A stretch of DNA of 64,000 nt from Cytauxzoon felis (GCA_020283715.1 JAIQCW010000121.1:116499-180498); one strand, 5' to 3'. Counted from the stretch's first letter, positions 32,701 to 44,704 are shown. Numbers and translations are program-made. The notes: generated from the sequence alone by a model not told the origin.

Positions 32701-35700
32701 AAAATTCTATACATTATTAACCAATTTAAATTAATATCCAATAAATTATCAATGTAGTCCAAAGTTATGCTATAGTCGTTGATGTAGTCGGAATATGATA
32801 ATAAACAGTATAATATACTAAAGGGATACATTGTATTTATAATTTCCTTCCCATAAATCAATGATAATTTATATAATATAATGAATGATACATTTGACAT
32901 TACATTACTAGTGCCCTCTTTAATATTAATAAAATCGTCCAATACATCAATCACACCCTCCTTGTTGAATAATTTACTATAATAATCATCAATCTTATCA
33001 ATGCTATAACTACACTTTGTACCATATTCCTTCAATGTAGGATTTGATAGGAAATACAATAATTTAGGTGTAAAGAGTATAAAATATACTAAATTTTCGT
33101 CGTCATTATCCGATAGAATTGTGGATATACTATTTAATATATACAATTGTATGGAAACATCTCCCTCTGTATTCATCAAGTACAATAACGGAACAATCAC
33201 CAACCTCTTGAAAGATATTACTCGAGGGGAGAAGGAGGAAGGTGGAGGGGAAGTTGTTGACGACTTTCCATCCTTCACCTCCACCTTTGATTCAGAAGAA
33301 GTTCTATCCTCCTTGGATTCAGATGAAGTTACATGTACCTCGGACTCGGATGAACCTTTATCCTTCATCTTCGATTCGTATAAACTTCCATCCTCCATCT
33401 TCAATTCAGATGAACCTTTATCCTTCATCTTCGATTCGGATAAATGTCCATCCTCCTTCAAATTGTGGTAAACTTCAAGTTTGTTGGGGTCTAAATGTTC
33501 AATGGCGTACATTTCATCACTAATGTCGTCGGATAATATTTTAATCAAGTCTCGTGTGTATGTAACTTCAGTAAAGTCGAAAGATTTCCCGCCATAGTCA
33601 TTGGATGAAATCTTTTTATACAAGTGAGAAATGGTTGAAATGTAATTGCATTTAATTTTTTCAGATTGTAATACTACACTCGACTTACCGAAAATATTAA
33701 ACGATGACACCTTTGGTATATTCATTAGAAATGTATTGTAAAACTTTAACAAGAGTACTTGATGATGAGGTGAATTTAATATTATTCTACTTAATATTAA
33801 ACCAGACAACAAGACATGTTCATCCTGTAGTGATGATTTATCATTGAAGGTACATTTGAAATTATTACGTGATTTCATGATGTTTTTTACAAAGTGACGA
33901 TTTTCATCAGAAGTTATTCCCCCCTCTTGAAGACAGTTCAATCCAGAGGTTAAATTCCTGCCGTCAGCTCTTTTAATTACCTCCCCCTCCGCTTCCCAGA
34001 GATCAGCTACGGGTTCCACTCGAGGTCCAGTACTACTCATCATTCCACCTGAGGTCATCCTGCCGTCAGCTCTTCTATTCACTTCCCCCTCCTTCCTCCT
34101 CACATCCTTCAATGTCGTCATTGTAAAATTCATCGCATCGTTGATTAAAAGTAGGAAATTAATGTCATAAACGTCTAAAATCCTGTCAAATTCGCTTTCC
34201 TTCACTTCAATTTTACCACTCTTCGGTATTCCCAATAGTAAATTCATTAATTCAATAGCCATATTTAGACTAAATTTAGTAAAACATGCTATAATATTAA
34301 CAATCCCCATAGTATGATATAATGTAAATGATGGTGAACATGTATCATTCATTTTAATAAATGTATTATAACTACTAGTCGATGTATTTATACTCTTGAT
34401 ATTATGAATTATAGGTAACATCATCTTCATTATAATCATTGCATCATCAACATTACAAATTACATTTGAAATCACCTGTGATATAGATCGGAAATGTATT
34501 ATAATGTCATTATTAAATTCATCTACATGTTTATAATCTTCATCTAATAAATATAAATCTAAATTTGAATGTATATCCAATTTAATATTAATTTCTAAAT
34601 TAAATAAAATCCATACTAATTTTGGTAATAATCTACATGAATAATAAGCTTCACCAAAATAATTTAATGGATCATGTATATATATTAATATATATATAAA
34701 TAATTTATATAATAAATCTTTACTTGTAAAATTTAATATCAAATGTATATTATCCATTGTTATTATATAATCTAATGATTTAAATATAGTCAATACATTC
34801 TTTTTATAATCTATTAAATTCATTAATGATGATAATAATATCTCTGATGAATAGTATTGTAAATATGAATCAAATGTAGTATTCAATGATGTAAATGTCA
34901 TATCATGTATAGTAGAATTTGTAGATTGATACATGATGCTTAAAAATGTATTATTAATATTCAATCTACTATTATTAATTATACGCTGTTTTATATCATA
35001 ATTTACCTTTAAATTTATTATATATAATAATAATTTACTCATCACCCTCAATTTTTTATCCTTCATATAATAAAATATTAACCAATCACCCTTACATAAA
35101 TTATTTGTTAATAATAATATTAATCTTATTATTATAAAATTATTATTAAAATTATCCAGCAATAAACATATTTCATGTATTAAACGTATATATCTTGAAC
35201 AATTACCCCTAAATATTATACTATTATAATCTTTATTATAATAATCCAATGTATATAATAATGGCTTTATTGAATATATCCATGTCAATATATATAATGA
35301 TACCATTACCTCACTCTCTATATCACTAGCTAATTTATTATATAAATATTCTAATAATATCAAACTTGTATTTATATTTGAATATAATATCCTGAATGAT
35401 ATTGTTATATGCTGTATGAATATTCTACATTCATCATTATTACTTGAATTCATAAATGAATCACTCAAGTCATTTGAAAATAATAAGACATTTTCCTCCA
35501 GAACATTTTTACACTTTAAATCATCAAATAACTCATTACGACACTCGAATAATTTATGCAATAAACCGAATAATACCTCACATGTACTGAATGTAGATAT
35601 GAGGGAAGTGGGAAGGTGGATATGGGAAGGTGGGAATATGGATATGGGAATGTAGAAATGTGGACAAGACTTCAAAACTCACTTGTTCATTTGACTGTAT

Positions 35701-37303
35701 AGAATAAATGGATATTTACATGAAATAAATTGTATATATAATCTCAAACAACGAATAAAAAATGTAGGAGGTAACATCACACTTTTATCTGATGAATATC
35801 CTAAAGGTATTATATGATACTTCAATTAACATACCAATAGATGAAAATATAGTCACAATCTTGCTAGTAAATGTAGCACTAGATGTACGATGTAATTTAA
35901 TCCATGTATTCGGATAACCATCAATTTGTAAATATTTATACTTTGAATTAGGTAAATAATTATAACATCTTACTATAATAGCATCAAGGAGTAAAACTGA
36001 ATATTTCAAATGCATTTTATCCGGTATATACTGCGATAATATCACCAATGAACATAAAATCTCCATACAAGCAAAGTTATAAGATGGATTCGTATATATA
36101 TCCAATAGATATCTATTAATCATCAATTCAAATAATGGCTCAATAATCTCGCCATAATTATCAAGCGGTGAATTTGAACCAGAATCGTCCATTAAAGTAT
36201 TGACATCGACTTGATACCCCCTCGATGAATAGAAGGAAGATATAATCGATGAAGGACGATTTATACCAAATAAATCATTACGAGGGAATGGAAGAAGTTG
36301 CAATGAAGATCTTCGTGTATCGTTATTCGAGATTTGTAACATTTGATTCGTTGTACTTGCATCATTAATATCCTCCTCACTCCGCTTCAAACGTATACTC
36401 TTAAAATCTGTAAACTTCCTATAATATTCATTAAACCTCCTCAATGAAACATCCTCTAAATCAAGACAATTGTACAAACTATTGTAATTCAAATCTATAA
36501 ATTGATTAAATTTACAAGCAGAGGTTGTATATTCATTCTTCATCAACATATTAGTAAGTGTATATAATAATGTACATAAATCCTTACCCAACTCATTAGA
36601 ATCATCCATAAACAACCCTCTTTCATATAAACCCATTAAATTCGATGATATTAGCATTATACGAATGTATGAATTCTTCGGTACAATCGCACATAAATGC
36701 GTCAATATCTTGATGTATACAGCTAACACATCTTTATAATCACCACCTGTATTTTATAGTATAATGTGGAAAAAACTCACTCCTATTTCTGACATCGTTT
36801 ATAAATGCTAAAATCAAATCTACAGAGAAAGTTGGACATAACACAGCTGTTATGTTGACAATCTCCTTCATTTCTACATGTCTAGAATCTGAAGCTTTTA
36901 TAAAATTCAGTTCTTTTAACATAAAAACAAGAACTTCTCTTATAATTGTATTCGGTAACGTAGATTGACATTGTGATATACACTTTTTCATAATACACAA
37001 TAGCGAGTGTTGATGTACAACAGATGTATTCTGTACTTCAAGGAATGATAATATAGATTTTAATGTAAATTCCGGTTGTATAGATGCAAATTTAAGTATA
37101 GAATTTGTAATTGTATCTTTAATATTATCAGATTGGTCAATTAATCCATCGAGTAGACAGAAAATAACTTCTTCCACTTCCAACCCATTAATACGACCAT
37201 ATCTTTGTATTTCGTCGTTAAATAATATTGAAGTATGATGTACATTTTTTATTAAATACTTAACTTTGTTCTTACTTTGTTTAATATTTAATTTAACTTT
37301 CAT
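29787..37303 (-). CDS. Giant HEAT-repeat, MROH-like protein (about 2,450 aa), four exons
   Basis: Exons 37303-36781, 36746-35835, 35800-35683 and 35586-29787 give 7,353 nt, divisible by three, with no internal stop. The product is mostly helical with Leu/Ile/Asn-rich repeats suggestive of HEAT/ARM solenoid folding; the N-terminus (LLDGLIDQSDNIKDTITNSILKF, then AVLCPTFSVDLILAFI) resembles maestro/MROH1-like proteins. No catalytic motif and no clear transmembrane segment were found. The last exon contains two in-frame dispersed repeats (about 31765-31885 and 33935-34115), a Ser/Glu/Lys-rich segment (about 33230-33450) and a YEVSSVEG-type tandem repeat (about 30610-30880). These look like later insertions between helices. 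MROH family placement is tentative; the gene model itself is well supported. Confidence 0.7.
31765..31885. repeat. Dispersed repeat within coding sequence of the giant HEAT protein
   Basis: Holds GTCTTGCAGACAGC-type, CCACCTGAGG, CACTAGGCGTGGCGCC and 'ccctgagatcagctacggg' modules. On the minus strand it reads in frame with the host ORF as PVADLREAEGEVNREGATPSG and continues without a stop. Flanking residues are Ser/Gly rich. Confidence 0.7.
33935..34115. repeat. Second dispersed repeat within coding sequence of the giant HEAT protein
   Basis: Holds CCTGCCGTCAGC twice, 'cccagagatcagctacggg', CCACTCGAGG and CCACCTGAGG. On the minus strand it stays in frame, giving EGEVNRRADGRMTSGG and EPVADLWEAEGEVIKRADG. 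Two partial elements in tandem could explain the repeated phrase. Confidence 0.7.
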
Positions 37304-37353
37304 AATAGATTATATATATTGAATCGTTAATATATTATAGTGTCTGTGATTAT

Positions 37354-37905
37354 TTAACTATTATATAAACGTGATAATTCGGTTTTATATAATTCAACCA
37401 AATTGGTTAATCTTTTATTCTCTTGAGTTAATTTATCTATTAGACCATCTTGACGATCGTTAACGTCACTGTCTTCGTGAATCGACTTCTCTACACATTT
37501 CATTGAATCATTAGATTTATATAAAAATTGTTTAGATAATACGATACAATGTTGAATTGATAAGATTTTATGATATAATTCATCTCTTTCATCTAATAAT
37601 TCTAATGCTTCTTTAATTTTATCATTAGTATTGATAAATTTCAATACATTACTAGTTTTAATACATTCTTGATCTAATTCTAATTGTAAATTTGTATTAA
37701 ATATATTTTCATTTATATTTTTATGATAGAGCTTCAATTGTCTATTGAATTTTTTTATATCATTTACATTAACATTAACATCGATGTTATTAATGTTAGA
37801 TAACAAATTAAAATAATATTCTCTTAGGAAATTGATATTATTTACATTTACATTATCATTTGATGTTGATTCATCAATACAATGTTTCATCTCACATTCT
37901 TCCAT
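37354..37905 (-). CDS. Coiled-coil hypothetical protein (183 aa)
   Basis: Single exon, ATG at 37905. The product is acidic to neutral, Asn/Asp/Leu rich, helical, with a coiled-coil-like C-terminal half (DKLTQENKRLTNLVELYKTELSRL). No signal peptide or membrane segment. It lies 50 bp upstream of the giant HEAT-protein gene on the same strand. No family was recognised. Confidence 0.6.
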   Translation of the reverse strand: MEECEMKHCIDESTSNDNVNVNNINFLREYYFNLLSNINNIDVNVNVNDIKKFNRQLKLYHKNINENIFNTNLQLELDQECIKTSNVLKFINTNDKIKEALELLDERDELYHKILSIQHCIVLSKQFLYKSNDSMKCVEKSIHEDSDVNDRQDGLIDKLTQENKRLTNLVELYKTELSRLYNS

Positions 37906-37924
37906 TAATAATTCACCTATATGA

Positions 37925-38200
37925 ATTTCGTTATAGAATATATGAATTAAAATATTACATTAATTTCTTCTATAAATGAAATCATATCAACTTCTCAACT
38001 TCGTCTATAAATGAAATCATATCAACTTCTCAACTTCTCAACTTCGTCTATAAATTGGTTTATATTGTGCGATGTTACGAATATAATTTGATTGATTTAA
38101 ATTGATAATACATTTGTCAACTTTTTTTTCAATCTTTATGGTACAGTTGGTTCATTAAATTTTGTACGGTCATCCAATATATACATATATATATGAATTA
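37925..38200. repeat. Decayed tandem duplicate of the Nup210 gene 3' end
   Basis: This block closely resembles about 38205-38420: both contain repeats of ATGAAATCATATCAACTTCT, then TTTATATTGTGCGAT, and end with GGTTCATTAAATTTTGTACG. The latter is the coding end of the 2,082-aa gene (cytoplasmic tail). In this copy the corresponding frame is interrupted by a stop after NEPTVP, so it is non-functional. The unit length is about 240 bp and the short unit (about 38 bp) is itself repeated two to three times in each copy. Confidence 0.75.
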
Positions 38201-38296
38201 TAATATTACATTAACTTCTTCTATAAATGAAATCATATCAACTTCTCAACTTCTCAACTTCGTCTATAAATGAAATCATATCAACTTCTCAACTTC

Positions 38297-41200
38297 TCAA
38301 CTTCGTCTATAAATTGGTTTATATTGTGCGATATTACCGACATAATTTGATTGATGTAAATTTTCAAATACATTTGGTAATTTCCTTTCAATTTTCAATG
38401 GTACGGTAGGTTCATTAAATTTTGTACGATTATTTATAATATAAATTATATAAATTATAAAAATAGCTAAACTTGCTGTAAATAATGTAAGTATAAAATC
38501 ATTTTGATATTTAACTCTTTCAATAACAATTGTATTTTTAATATCATCATGTATATTAATTTTTAATGTTTTAAGTATTATTTTATTAAATTTTACCGTT
38601 AATATAGCAGATTCATATATATTTTTATTATTAATAATATTTATAGTCATATATAAACCTTTTTTATCTACAACTTTTATATTATAATATTTAGAATTTA
38701 TAAATAAATCTAATTTATTATAACATGGATATATAGTTAATAACATTTCATTATTTTTTAATATTAAATCATTTATTATATTACCAAATCCATCTATAAA
38801 TATAATCATTTGTGGTAAATTTATTTTTATATTATCATTCCATAATAATATATCATTATTACGTATTGTTGTTTGTATATATTTATTTAATGTTATAAAT
38901 GATTTATTATCTTTATTTATTGTAGAATATAATAATATATTCATCATTATATTATTTGGTATAGTAACATTTGTTAATAAATCTTTAATCATCAACCATT
39001 CATTATAATTATTTGGTTTATTTAATATTATTTTACAACTAGGATAATAATATTCATTTATTTTATATAAATATGATTCAAATTTATATAATTTTGTTAA
39101 TAATTCATCATTAAATTTACATGTCATTATTAATTTATTATCAATTAAATGATCATTCTTAATTAAATCATTATATAATATTATATAAAATGGTTTATAA
39201 CATTCTATATAATTTATATTAACATCTTCATTTATATTACATGAATATTTTATATCCAATGTTGATATATAATCTATAATTTTTATATTACTCTTACCAC
39301 TTTGTTCTAAATAATTATAATTTACAATTATATTACCATCATTTAATGCTAATCCTTGTGAATCTTTTACCCAAAATATATTAGATGAAGTAGATTCCCA
39401 ACCTTTATTAGAATTATATAATGGTTGTATACTACCATGAATTGAATTGAATATATTATTATTACCCCTACTTTCATCATCATTAATGTAAGTATTTAAA
39501 TTTTTAATCAATACATTAACATCATTATTATAATCAATCTTCATAGGAAATGTATACAAGGGTAAAGTATAATCTAATACAGTTATATATTCTAGCAATG
39601 GATGATATATATCAAATACATCCACCACCTCATTCAATTCATTCTTAATTCTATTAAAATCATCATCCTTCAATGCATTTTGATAATATTTCATTGTACC
39701 GACACTATTATATCCTAATAATAATCTAGCATTAAATGTAATTGTAATATAATTACAATAATTACTTGGTAAAAATCTAACAGTAGATCCTTTCATAATT
39801 GTTATATTCTGTGGTATTAAAGCATTTATAATACATATTCTAATAGAATCTATAGTTATAGCATCATTATTATATTCATCATCTAATTGTACAATCAATG
39901 TATTACAACCCTCATTTATATCAGCTAATATCTTAATTGAATCATCTATTTGAATAACATTCATTAATGATTCATTACTAGAAAATATTTTATATTTTAT
40001 ATCATATGGTGTAACTATATCAAGACCATTTCTATTCTTTAAATTTATTTTAAATATTTTAAAACCACCCTTTATAATATCAACCTTATCCAAATTATTA
40101 TCAATAGATATCAAACCAATATCATCAATCTGTACATGAAATATATCATCATCAATATTCAATAATAAATGACCTGTCTTTGTCTTTGTTTCTATTAAAT
40201 CATTAGATACAATATTCAATAAATCATCAGTAGAAGATAATATTTGTATAGAATTACCTTTAAAATTATATATTGATTTCAATGCTAATGTTACATGCAT
40301 TGTTCTATCATTAGAAAATATATTAGCATTACTAGAACACTTAATACGAACACTAGGTGTTGTTAAATCAACATTATTATATGTATTTAAATTTTTACAT
40401 ACCACCCTACAATAAACCGATATTATACCTGGTAAATCTGAATATAAATGTACTGTAAAATTACCAATACCACTTATATTATTCACACGTTCACCATTTA
40501 ATATAAAATAACCACCATCAACATACCAATCATAACTACAATGTGATTTATTCATATCATATCCACCAACATATAATCTTGTAAATCTATTACCAAAACG
40601 ATCAAATAAATCCGTAATTAATGTTATAGATGTACCCTGTAACATAGATTGAGCATGTGTTAATATTGCACTTGATGGTATCTCTATAACAACAGGTAAT
40701 GTATATTTAAATCCAATTGGTTTATCATCTTTAACTACAAATGTATCAATAGTTGTACTACCAACTTTATTCGTTATTATTTTATCATCAACTATACCTA
40801 ATACATCATCCCTACACTCCAATCTCAACTTTAAATTAGCATCAATCACGCTCTTCATTATACCAATTTCTATAGGAGATGAATTAGGTAATAACACCAA
40901 ACTAGATACACATGGTTTAATTTCTTTATAACCAACCAACTCTATCATCGCATTTACAATTGTACCCTTAGATGATGAGGATATCGAATTCTTTATCTCA
41001 ACATTTAATGTATATTTACCCTCAGATAATATAATAATAGATTTATCAACCTCGTCTAATTGTATATTATTATTTCTAATTGTAAATTTTAAATTCCTAA
41101 ATGACAAACTACACATCTCAATACCATTGTCATCCCATCCAAGAATATCCAATTTATATCTATTCTTTATTACTAATAATGCCATATTATCATTAGATAC

Positions 41201-44200
41201 TATAGAATTATTCGAATCCTTAATAACAATTGATAATTTAGCAACAGGTGATACATTAATATATAACCTTTCTATATTCTGCCAATATTGATATCGATCC
41301 ACTATACCAAATGAACGCGATGTAGGCTCTTGTACGACAAACGTTATAAATTTACCAATTATAGGACCATTAGTATTCTTTAATGTGTCCAAATTAAATA
41401 AATTTACAACATCCTCAGTTTCAATGTTATTTTCAAATTCTTGTAAATTATTAAAAATAAAAGGCGTATAATTAAAATTTATACCCCCTTCATAATTCAT
41501 ATCCTCTACATAAACACCTGAACCCATTATAACAGCAAACTGATATTTAACATTTGGTATATAAAATATTGATACCTTATCACCATTACGATGTAATAAT
41601 AATTCATGGGGATGTTTAGGTATTATATTGAAATTATCAGATAAAATAAATGAAGAACCACTTTTTATCCATGATTTTGGTAATGAATTTGTAACCTTCT
41701 TCACATTAAATTTTTTATATACATTATAACATGTATTCTTACCATCCAATCCATTATTCCACTCCATATTTAATATTAAATCATAATTTTCCATTAAATG
41801 TGATTTATATATTAACAATGAATTATTAATTGTAGAGTAATCTATCCTTTTCTCATTGGTATCCTTTGACATGAGCCATCTAAATTTCCAATTATAAGAG
41901 GGCAATAATGGCATACCATATTCATCAAATGATAATGCATAAAATAAATGCCATTTATTAACATTTGTAATAATATTCCATTTGTTCTCAAATGTAGCCA
42001 TATTTTTTTCTGGTAAAAACTTTATTGAAGGATCATTATGTAATTTCATTAATACATCATCCTCATTTATGTCAGATGTCAATGTTAAAGGATATATTTC
42101 TATATAATGTGGAATCTTACATGATACATTAAACTCTTTACTAATATTATCTACATTTATATTAAATTTACCATCATCAAATATATCCATACAATATAAA
42201 TCATAAACATTTTCATCAACACGTTCAATATATAACATGTTATTTGTTGTTGTAACAGTTAATGATCTTCTATCAGGTGGACCACCCGTAACAACAATCC
42301 TAGTATTACCACCTACTGGTATATTAGCAAATAATATTTTAACATCCTGTTTTGTACTCCTTATTGGTAATGGTACATACTTCAATGGTAAATGTGTAAA
42401 TAATAAATCTATAGATATAGTCAAAGGCTCATATACAGTAAATAAAAATGTAGTCATAACTTGTATCGAATCCTCATAAAATCTTATAGAAACATTTCCC
42501 TTACCTATTTCATTCCCCCTAAAATATAACATTAATCCAGGCTCATTTGTAACTTTAACTAATTCTAAATATGATTTATCATATGATACTACATCACCAC
42601 CATATTTAGATTTAGGATTAAATACATTAGGACAAAAATAAAATTGATTATAATCCAATTTCTCAGTAAATACCGGCTTTATACCAACCAAATTAGAAAA
42701 ACATAACACTTCAGTAAATATAATATTATCACGTTCAATATTTAAATCATTAACCCTAACTTCAGATATTTTAGATACAATCACTTGTATTTTATATACG
42801 TTTCCAATATCTAATTTATCAACAATGGTTAAAATACATGATCCATAGTCTTTTGTCATCAACTGACCAAAATTGACAACAATTATATTTCCATCAACTT
42901 TAAAATCATATTCACCAGAACCACCAGCAACTCTTAATTTTATACTTTCATTAATAGGTAATATCATAGGCTTCATACTCATATTATAATCAACCGTATC
43001 CATTAATTCATTATTTAAAACTGATAATGGATAATCAACCAATTCAACAGGTGTAGTAATAACAATTTTTATATTCATTTTAATTGAATTTAATGAAACA
43101 GTCATATCAATCATACCAACATTAATAGTTTCAACTAATATCATACGCCCATTAGCTGACTTCCAATTAATTTTAATCAATTTATTATCAGTAACATTCC
43201 AGCTGAATAATATATCAGATGTAATATATATATTAAGTCCATCTTTATCTTTTAATGATAAATCCAATATATATACTTTTTTTTCAAGTAAATAAAGAGT
43301 AGGATGATCCGAATTTATAAATTTACCACAATGTATACTACCCAAACAGTTGTCATATAAATGATTATAAACATTCTCAAAGTACAAGGGGTATGAATTT
43401 TTAAAATCTATATTTATACCCTTTGATGTAAAACATTTTTGGCTATTAGAAACATTATCGTATGATAAATTTAATGAATATGGAGTCTTAACACTTACAT
43501 TACTAGTAAATACTTCATCATTTCTTTTATCCCTCAAATGAACATTGAAATTTTGTTCAGTAGAAGGTAAACTTAAAAGACCACCAGATATTAAAACAGA
43601 TTTGGCATCAGGATCTACACTCCATAAGTAGTTGTTGTAATTGATTTTTGTAACTACATCATTAGGAGTTTGTAAATATGTCAAGCAAAATTTAAATTTC
43701 GTACCAGGTGATAAAATAATCCTAGAAGGATCCAATACAACTGAATCGGAAACAGTAAATTCAACATCATTTAATATAATATCTTTATACTGAGGAAGCA
43801 TAACTCTTAATGAAATTTTCGTCTTACCTACATTTTTACCTTGTAATATAATTACATCCGATACTAAAACATAACCTTTCGTTGTGTCAAAAAAACTAGA
43901 TTTATCCAATAGAGATATCCTTCCTATAGTTGCAACATCAGGATCATTACGCAAATCCACTATTTCCATAATATCATTATTTTCAATTTTCGCTTCAAAT
44001 GGTATACCCTCTAATGATGTGAACGTATTATTATAACGATCATGACCTATTATTTTCAGCGTTACAATCTGATCAACTGATATTCGACGATTTCTAGTCT
44101 CAAATTGAATACTAGCCATAGGTGATATAACTACCTCTGTACTAGCTTTCAATTTAGACACATTATAGTAAGCAAATATCCATGTACGCATAGATTCCGA

Positions 44201-44545
44201 TAGTACATTGTTAGATAATGTCCTTATCCTTATCGAATTATAACATCTATTCAAAATATCTGATGTATTAATATTATCCAAATAATTATCATCTTCTGTT
44301 TGAGGTAACAACTGCAATATACCAGTATTCTGTAATTCCCAATTCACACATAATCGCGGTTCTACACGTAACAAGAATTCTACATTTATTTTTATAGAAT
44401 CTTTGGTACGCGGCGATATATAATATGTTGTTTGCGGTAATAATATTTGCGATGGTACCAATGTTATATTATTAACACCTTCGGTTACAGACAATACTAT
44501 GTATATTAGACAGATGTATAACTTTAATACTATTTTAAACAACAT
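38297..44545 (-). CDS. Nup210/gp210-like nuclear pore membrane glycoprotein (2,082 aa)
   Basis: Single exon, ATG at 44545. A signal peptide (MLFKIVLKLYICLIYIVLSVTEG) is followed by a very long luminal region of beta-sandwich/Ig-like (Big-type) repeats. The N-terminus has the gp210 family pattern: VPSQILLPQTT, then WELQNTGILQLL, NRCYNSIRI, and MASIQF(E)TRNRRISVD...TLKIIGHDRYNNTFTSL, matching the 'L-L-DAQGN-F-S-L-G' region of Nup210. One transmembrane helix near residues ~2025-2045 (LTLFTASLAIFIIYIIYII) precedes a short tail ending QYKPIYRRS. Nup210 sits in the nuclear membrane with its bulk in the lumen around the pore. The family call is made from sequence pattern and architecture; both agree. 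Confidence 0.8.
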   Translation of the reverse strand: MLFKIVLKLYICLIYIVLSVTEGVNNITLVPSQILLPQTTYYISPRTKDSIKINVEFLLRVEPRLCVNWELQNTGILQLLPQTEDDNYLDNINTSDILNRCYNSIRIRTLSNNVLSESMRTWIFAYYNVSKLKASTEVVISPMASIQFETRNRRISVDQIVTLKIIGHDRYNNTFTSLEGIPFEAKIENNDIMEIVDLRNDPDVATIGRISLLDKSSFFDTTKGYVLVSDVIILQGKNVGKTKISLRVMLPQYKDIILNDVEFTVSDSVVLDPSRIILSPGTKFKFCLTYLQTPNDVVTKINYNNYLWSVDPDAKSVLISGGLLSLPSTEQNFNVHLRDKRNDEVFTSNVSVKTPYSLNLSYDNVSNSQKCFTSKGINIDFKNSYPLYFENVYNHLYDNCLGSIHCGKFINSDHPTLYLLEKKVYILDLSLKDKDGLNIYITSDILFSWNVTDNKLIKINWKSANGRMILVETINVGMIDMTVSLNSIKMNIKIVITTPVELVDYPLSVLNNELMDTVDYNMSMKPMILPINESIKLRVAGGSGEYDFKVDGNIIVVNFGQLMTKDYGSCILTIVDKLDIGNVYKIQVIVSKISEVRVNDLNIERDNIIFTEVLCFSNLVGIKPVFTEKLDYNQFYFCPNVFNPKSKYGGDVVSYDKSYLELVKVTNEPGLMLYFRGNEIGKGNVSIRFYEDSIQVMTTFLFTVYEPLTISIDLLFTHLPLKYVPLPIRSTKQDVKILFANIPVGGNTRIVVTGGPPDRRSLTVTTTNNMLYIERVDENVYDLYCMDIFDDGKFNINVDNISKEFNVSCKIPHYIEIYPLTLTSDINEDDVLMKLHNDPSIKFLPEKNMATFENKWNIITNVNKWHLFYALSFDEYGMPLLPSYNWKFRWLMSKDTNEKRIDYSTINNSLLIYKSHLMENYDLILNMEWNNGLDGKNTCYNVYKKFNVKKVTNSLPKSWIKSGSSFILSDNFNIIPKHPHELLLHRNGDKVSIFYIPNVKYQFAVIMGSGVYVEDMNYEGGINFNYTPFIFNNLQEFENNIETEDVVNLFNLDTLKNTNGPIIGKFITFVVQEPTSRSFGIVDRYQYWQNIERLYINVSPVAKLSIVIKDSNNSIVSNDNMALLVIKNRYKLDILGWDDNGIEMCSLSFRNLKFTIRNNNIQLDEVDKSIIILSEGKYTLNVEIKNSISSSSKGTIVNAMIELVGYKEIKPCVSSLVLLPNSSPIEIGIMKSVIDANLKLRLECRDDVLGIVDDKIITNKVGSTTIDTFVVKDDKPIGFKYTLPVVIEIPSSAILTHAQSMLQGTSITLITDLFDRFGNRFTRLYVGGYDMNKSHCSYDWYVDGGYFILNGERVNNISGIGNFTVHLYSDLPGIISVYCRVVCKNLNTYNNVDLTTPSVRIKCSSNANIFSNDRTMHVTLALKSIYNFKGNSIQILSSTDDLLNIVSNDLIETKTKTGHLLLNIDDDIFHVQIDDIGLISIDNNLDKVDIIKGGFKIFKINLKNRNGLDIVTPYDIKYKIFSSNESLMNVIQIDDSIKILADINEGCNTLIVQLDDEYNNDAITIDSIRICIINALIPQNITIMKGSTVRFLPSNYCNYITITFNARLLLGYNSVGTMKYYQNALKDDDFNRIKNELNEVVDVFDIYHPLLEYITVLDYTLPLYTFPMKIDYNNDVNVLIKNLNTYINDDESRGNNNIFNSIHGSIQPLYNSNKGWESTSSNIFWVKDSQGLALNDGNIIVNYNYLEQSGKSNIKIIDYISTLDIKYSCNINEDVNINYIECYKPFYIILYNDLIKNDHLIDNKLIMTCKFNDELLTKLYKFESYLYKINEYYYPSCKIILNKPNNYNEWLMIKDLLTNVTIPNNIMMNILLYSTINKDNKSFITLNKYIQTTIRNNDILLWNDNIKINLPQMIIFIDGFGNIINDLILKNNEMLLTIYPCYNKLDLFINSKYYNIKVVDKKGLYMTINIINNKNIYESAILTVKFNKIILKTLKINIHDDIKNTIVIERVKYQNDFILTLFTASLAIFIIYIIYIINNRTKFNEPTVPLKIERKLPNVFENLHQSNYVGNIAQYKPIYRRS

Positions 44546-44704
44546 TAGTCAATTTCACATGCTATTAACTTTCATTATACAAGACTCTACGATAAATAAT
44601 AATAAATCACAACGAAACAATAAACTGAATTAATAACGCTCTCCCCATTGAATTCTAACAAGGTAAGATAAGTATATGAATATATATTTTTTAAAAAATT
44701 AAAA

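Noticed and set aside
33121..33523. Plus-strand ORFs with Ser/Phe/Pro-rich repeats
   Set aside because: Antisense to the Ser/Glu/Lys-rich low-complexity segment of the giant HEAT protein.
37960..38300. A CRISPR-like array from repeats of about 38 bp
   Set aside because: The units are adjacent without unique spacers and belong to a duplicated gene end. A eukaryotic nuclear context also argues against CRISPR.
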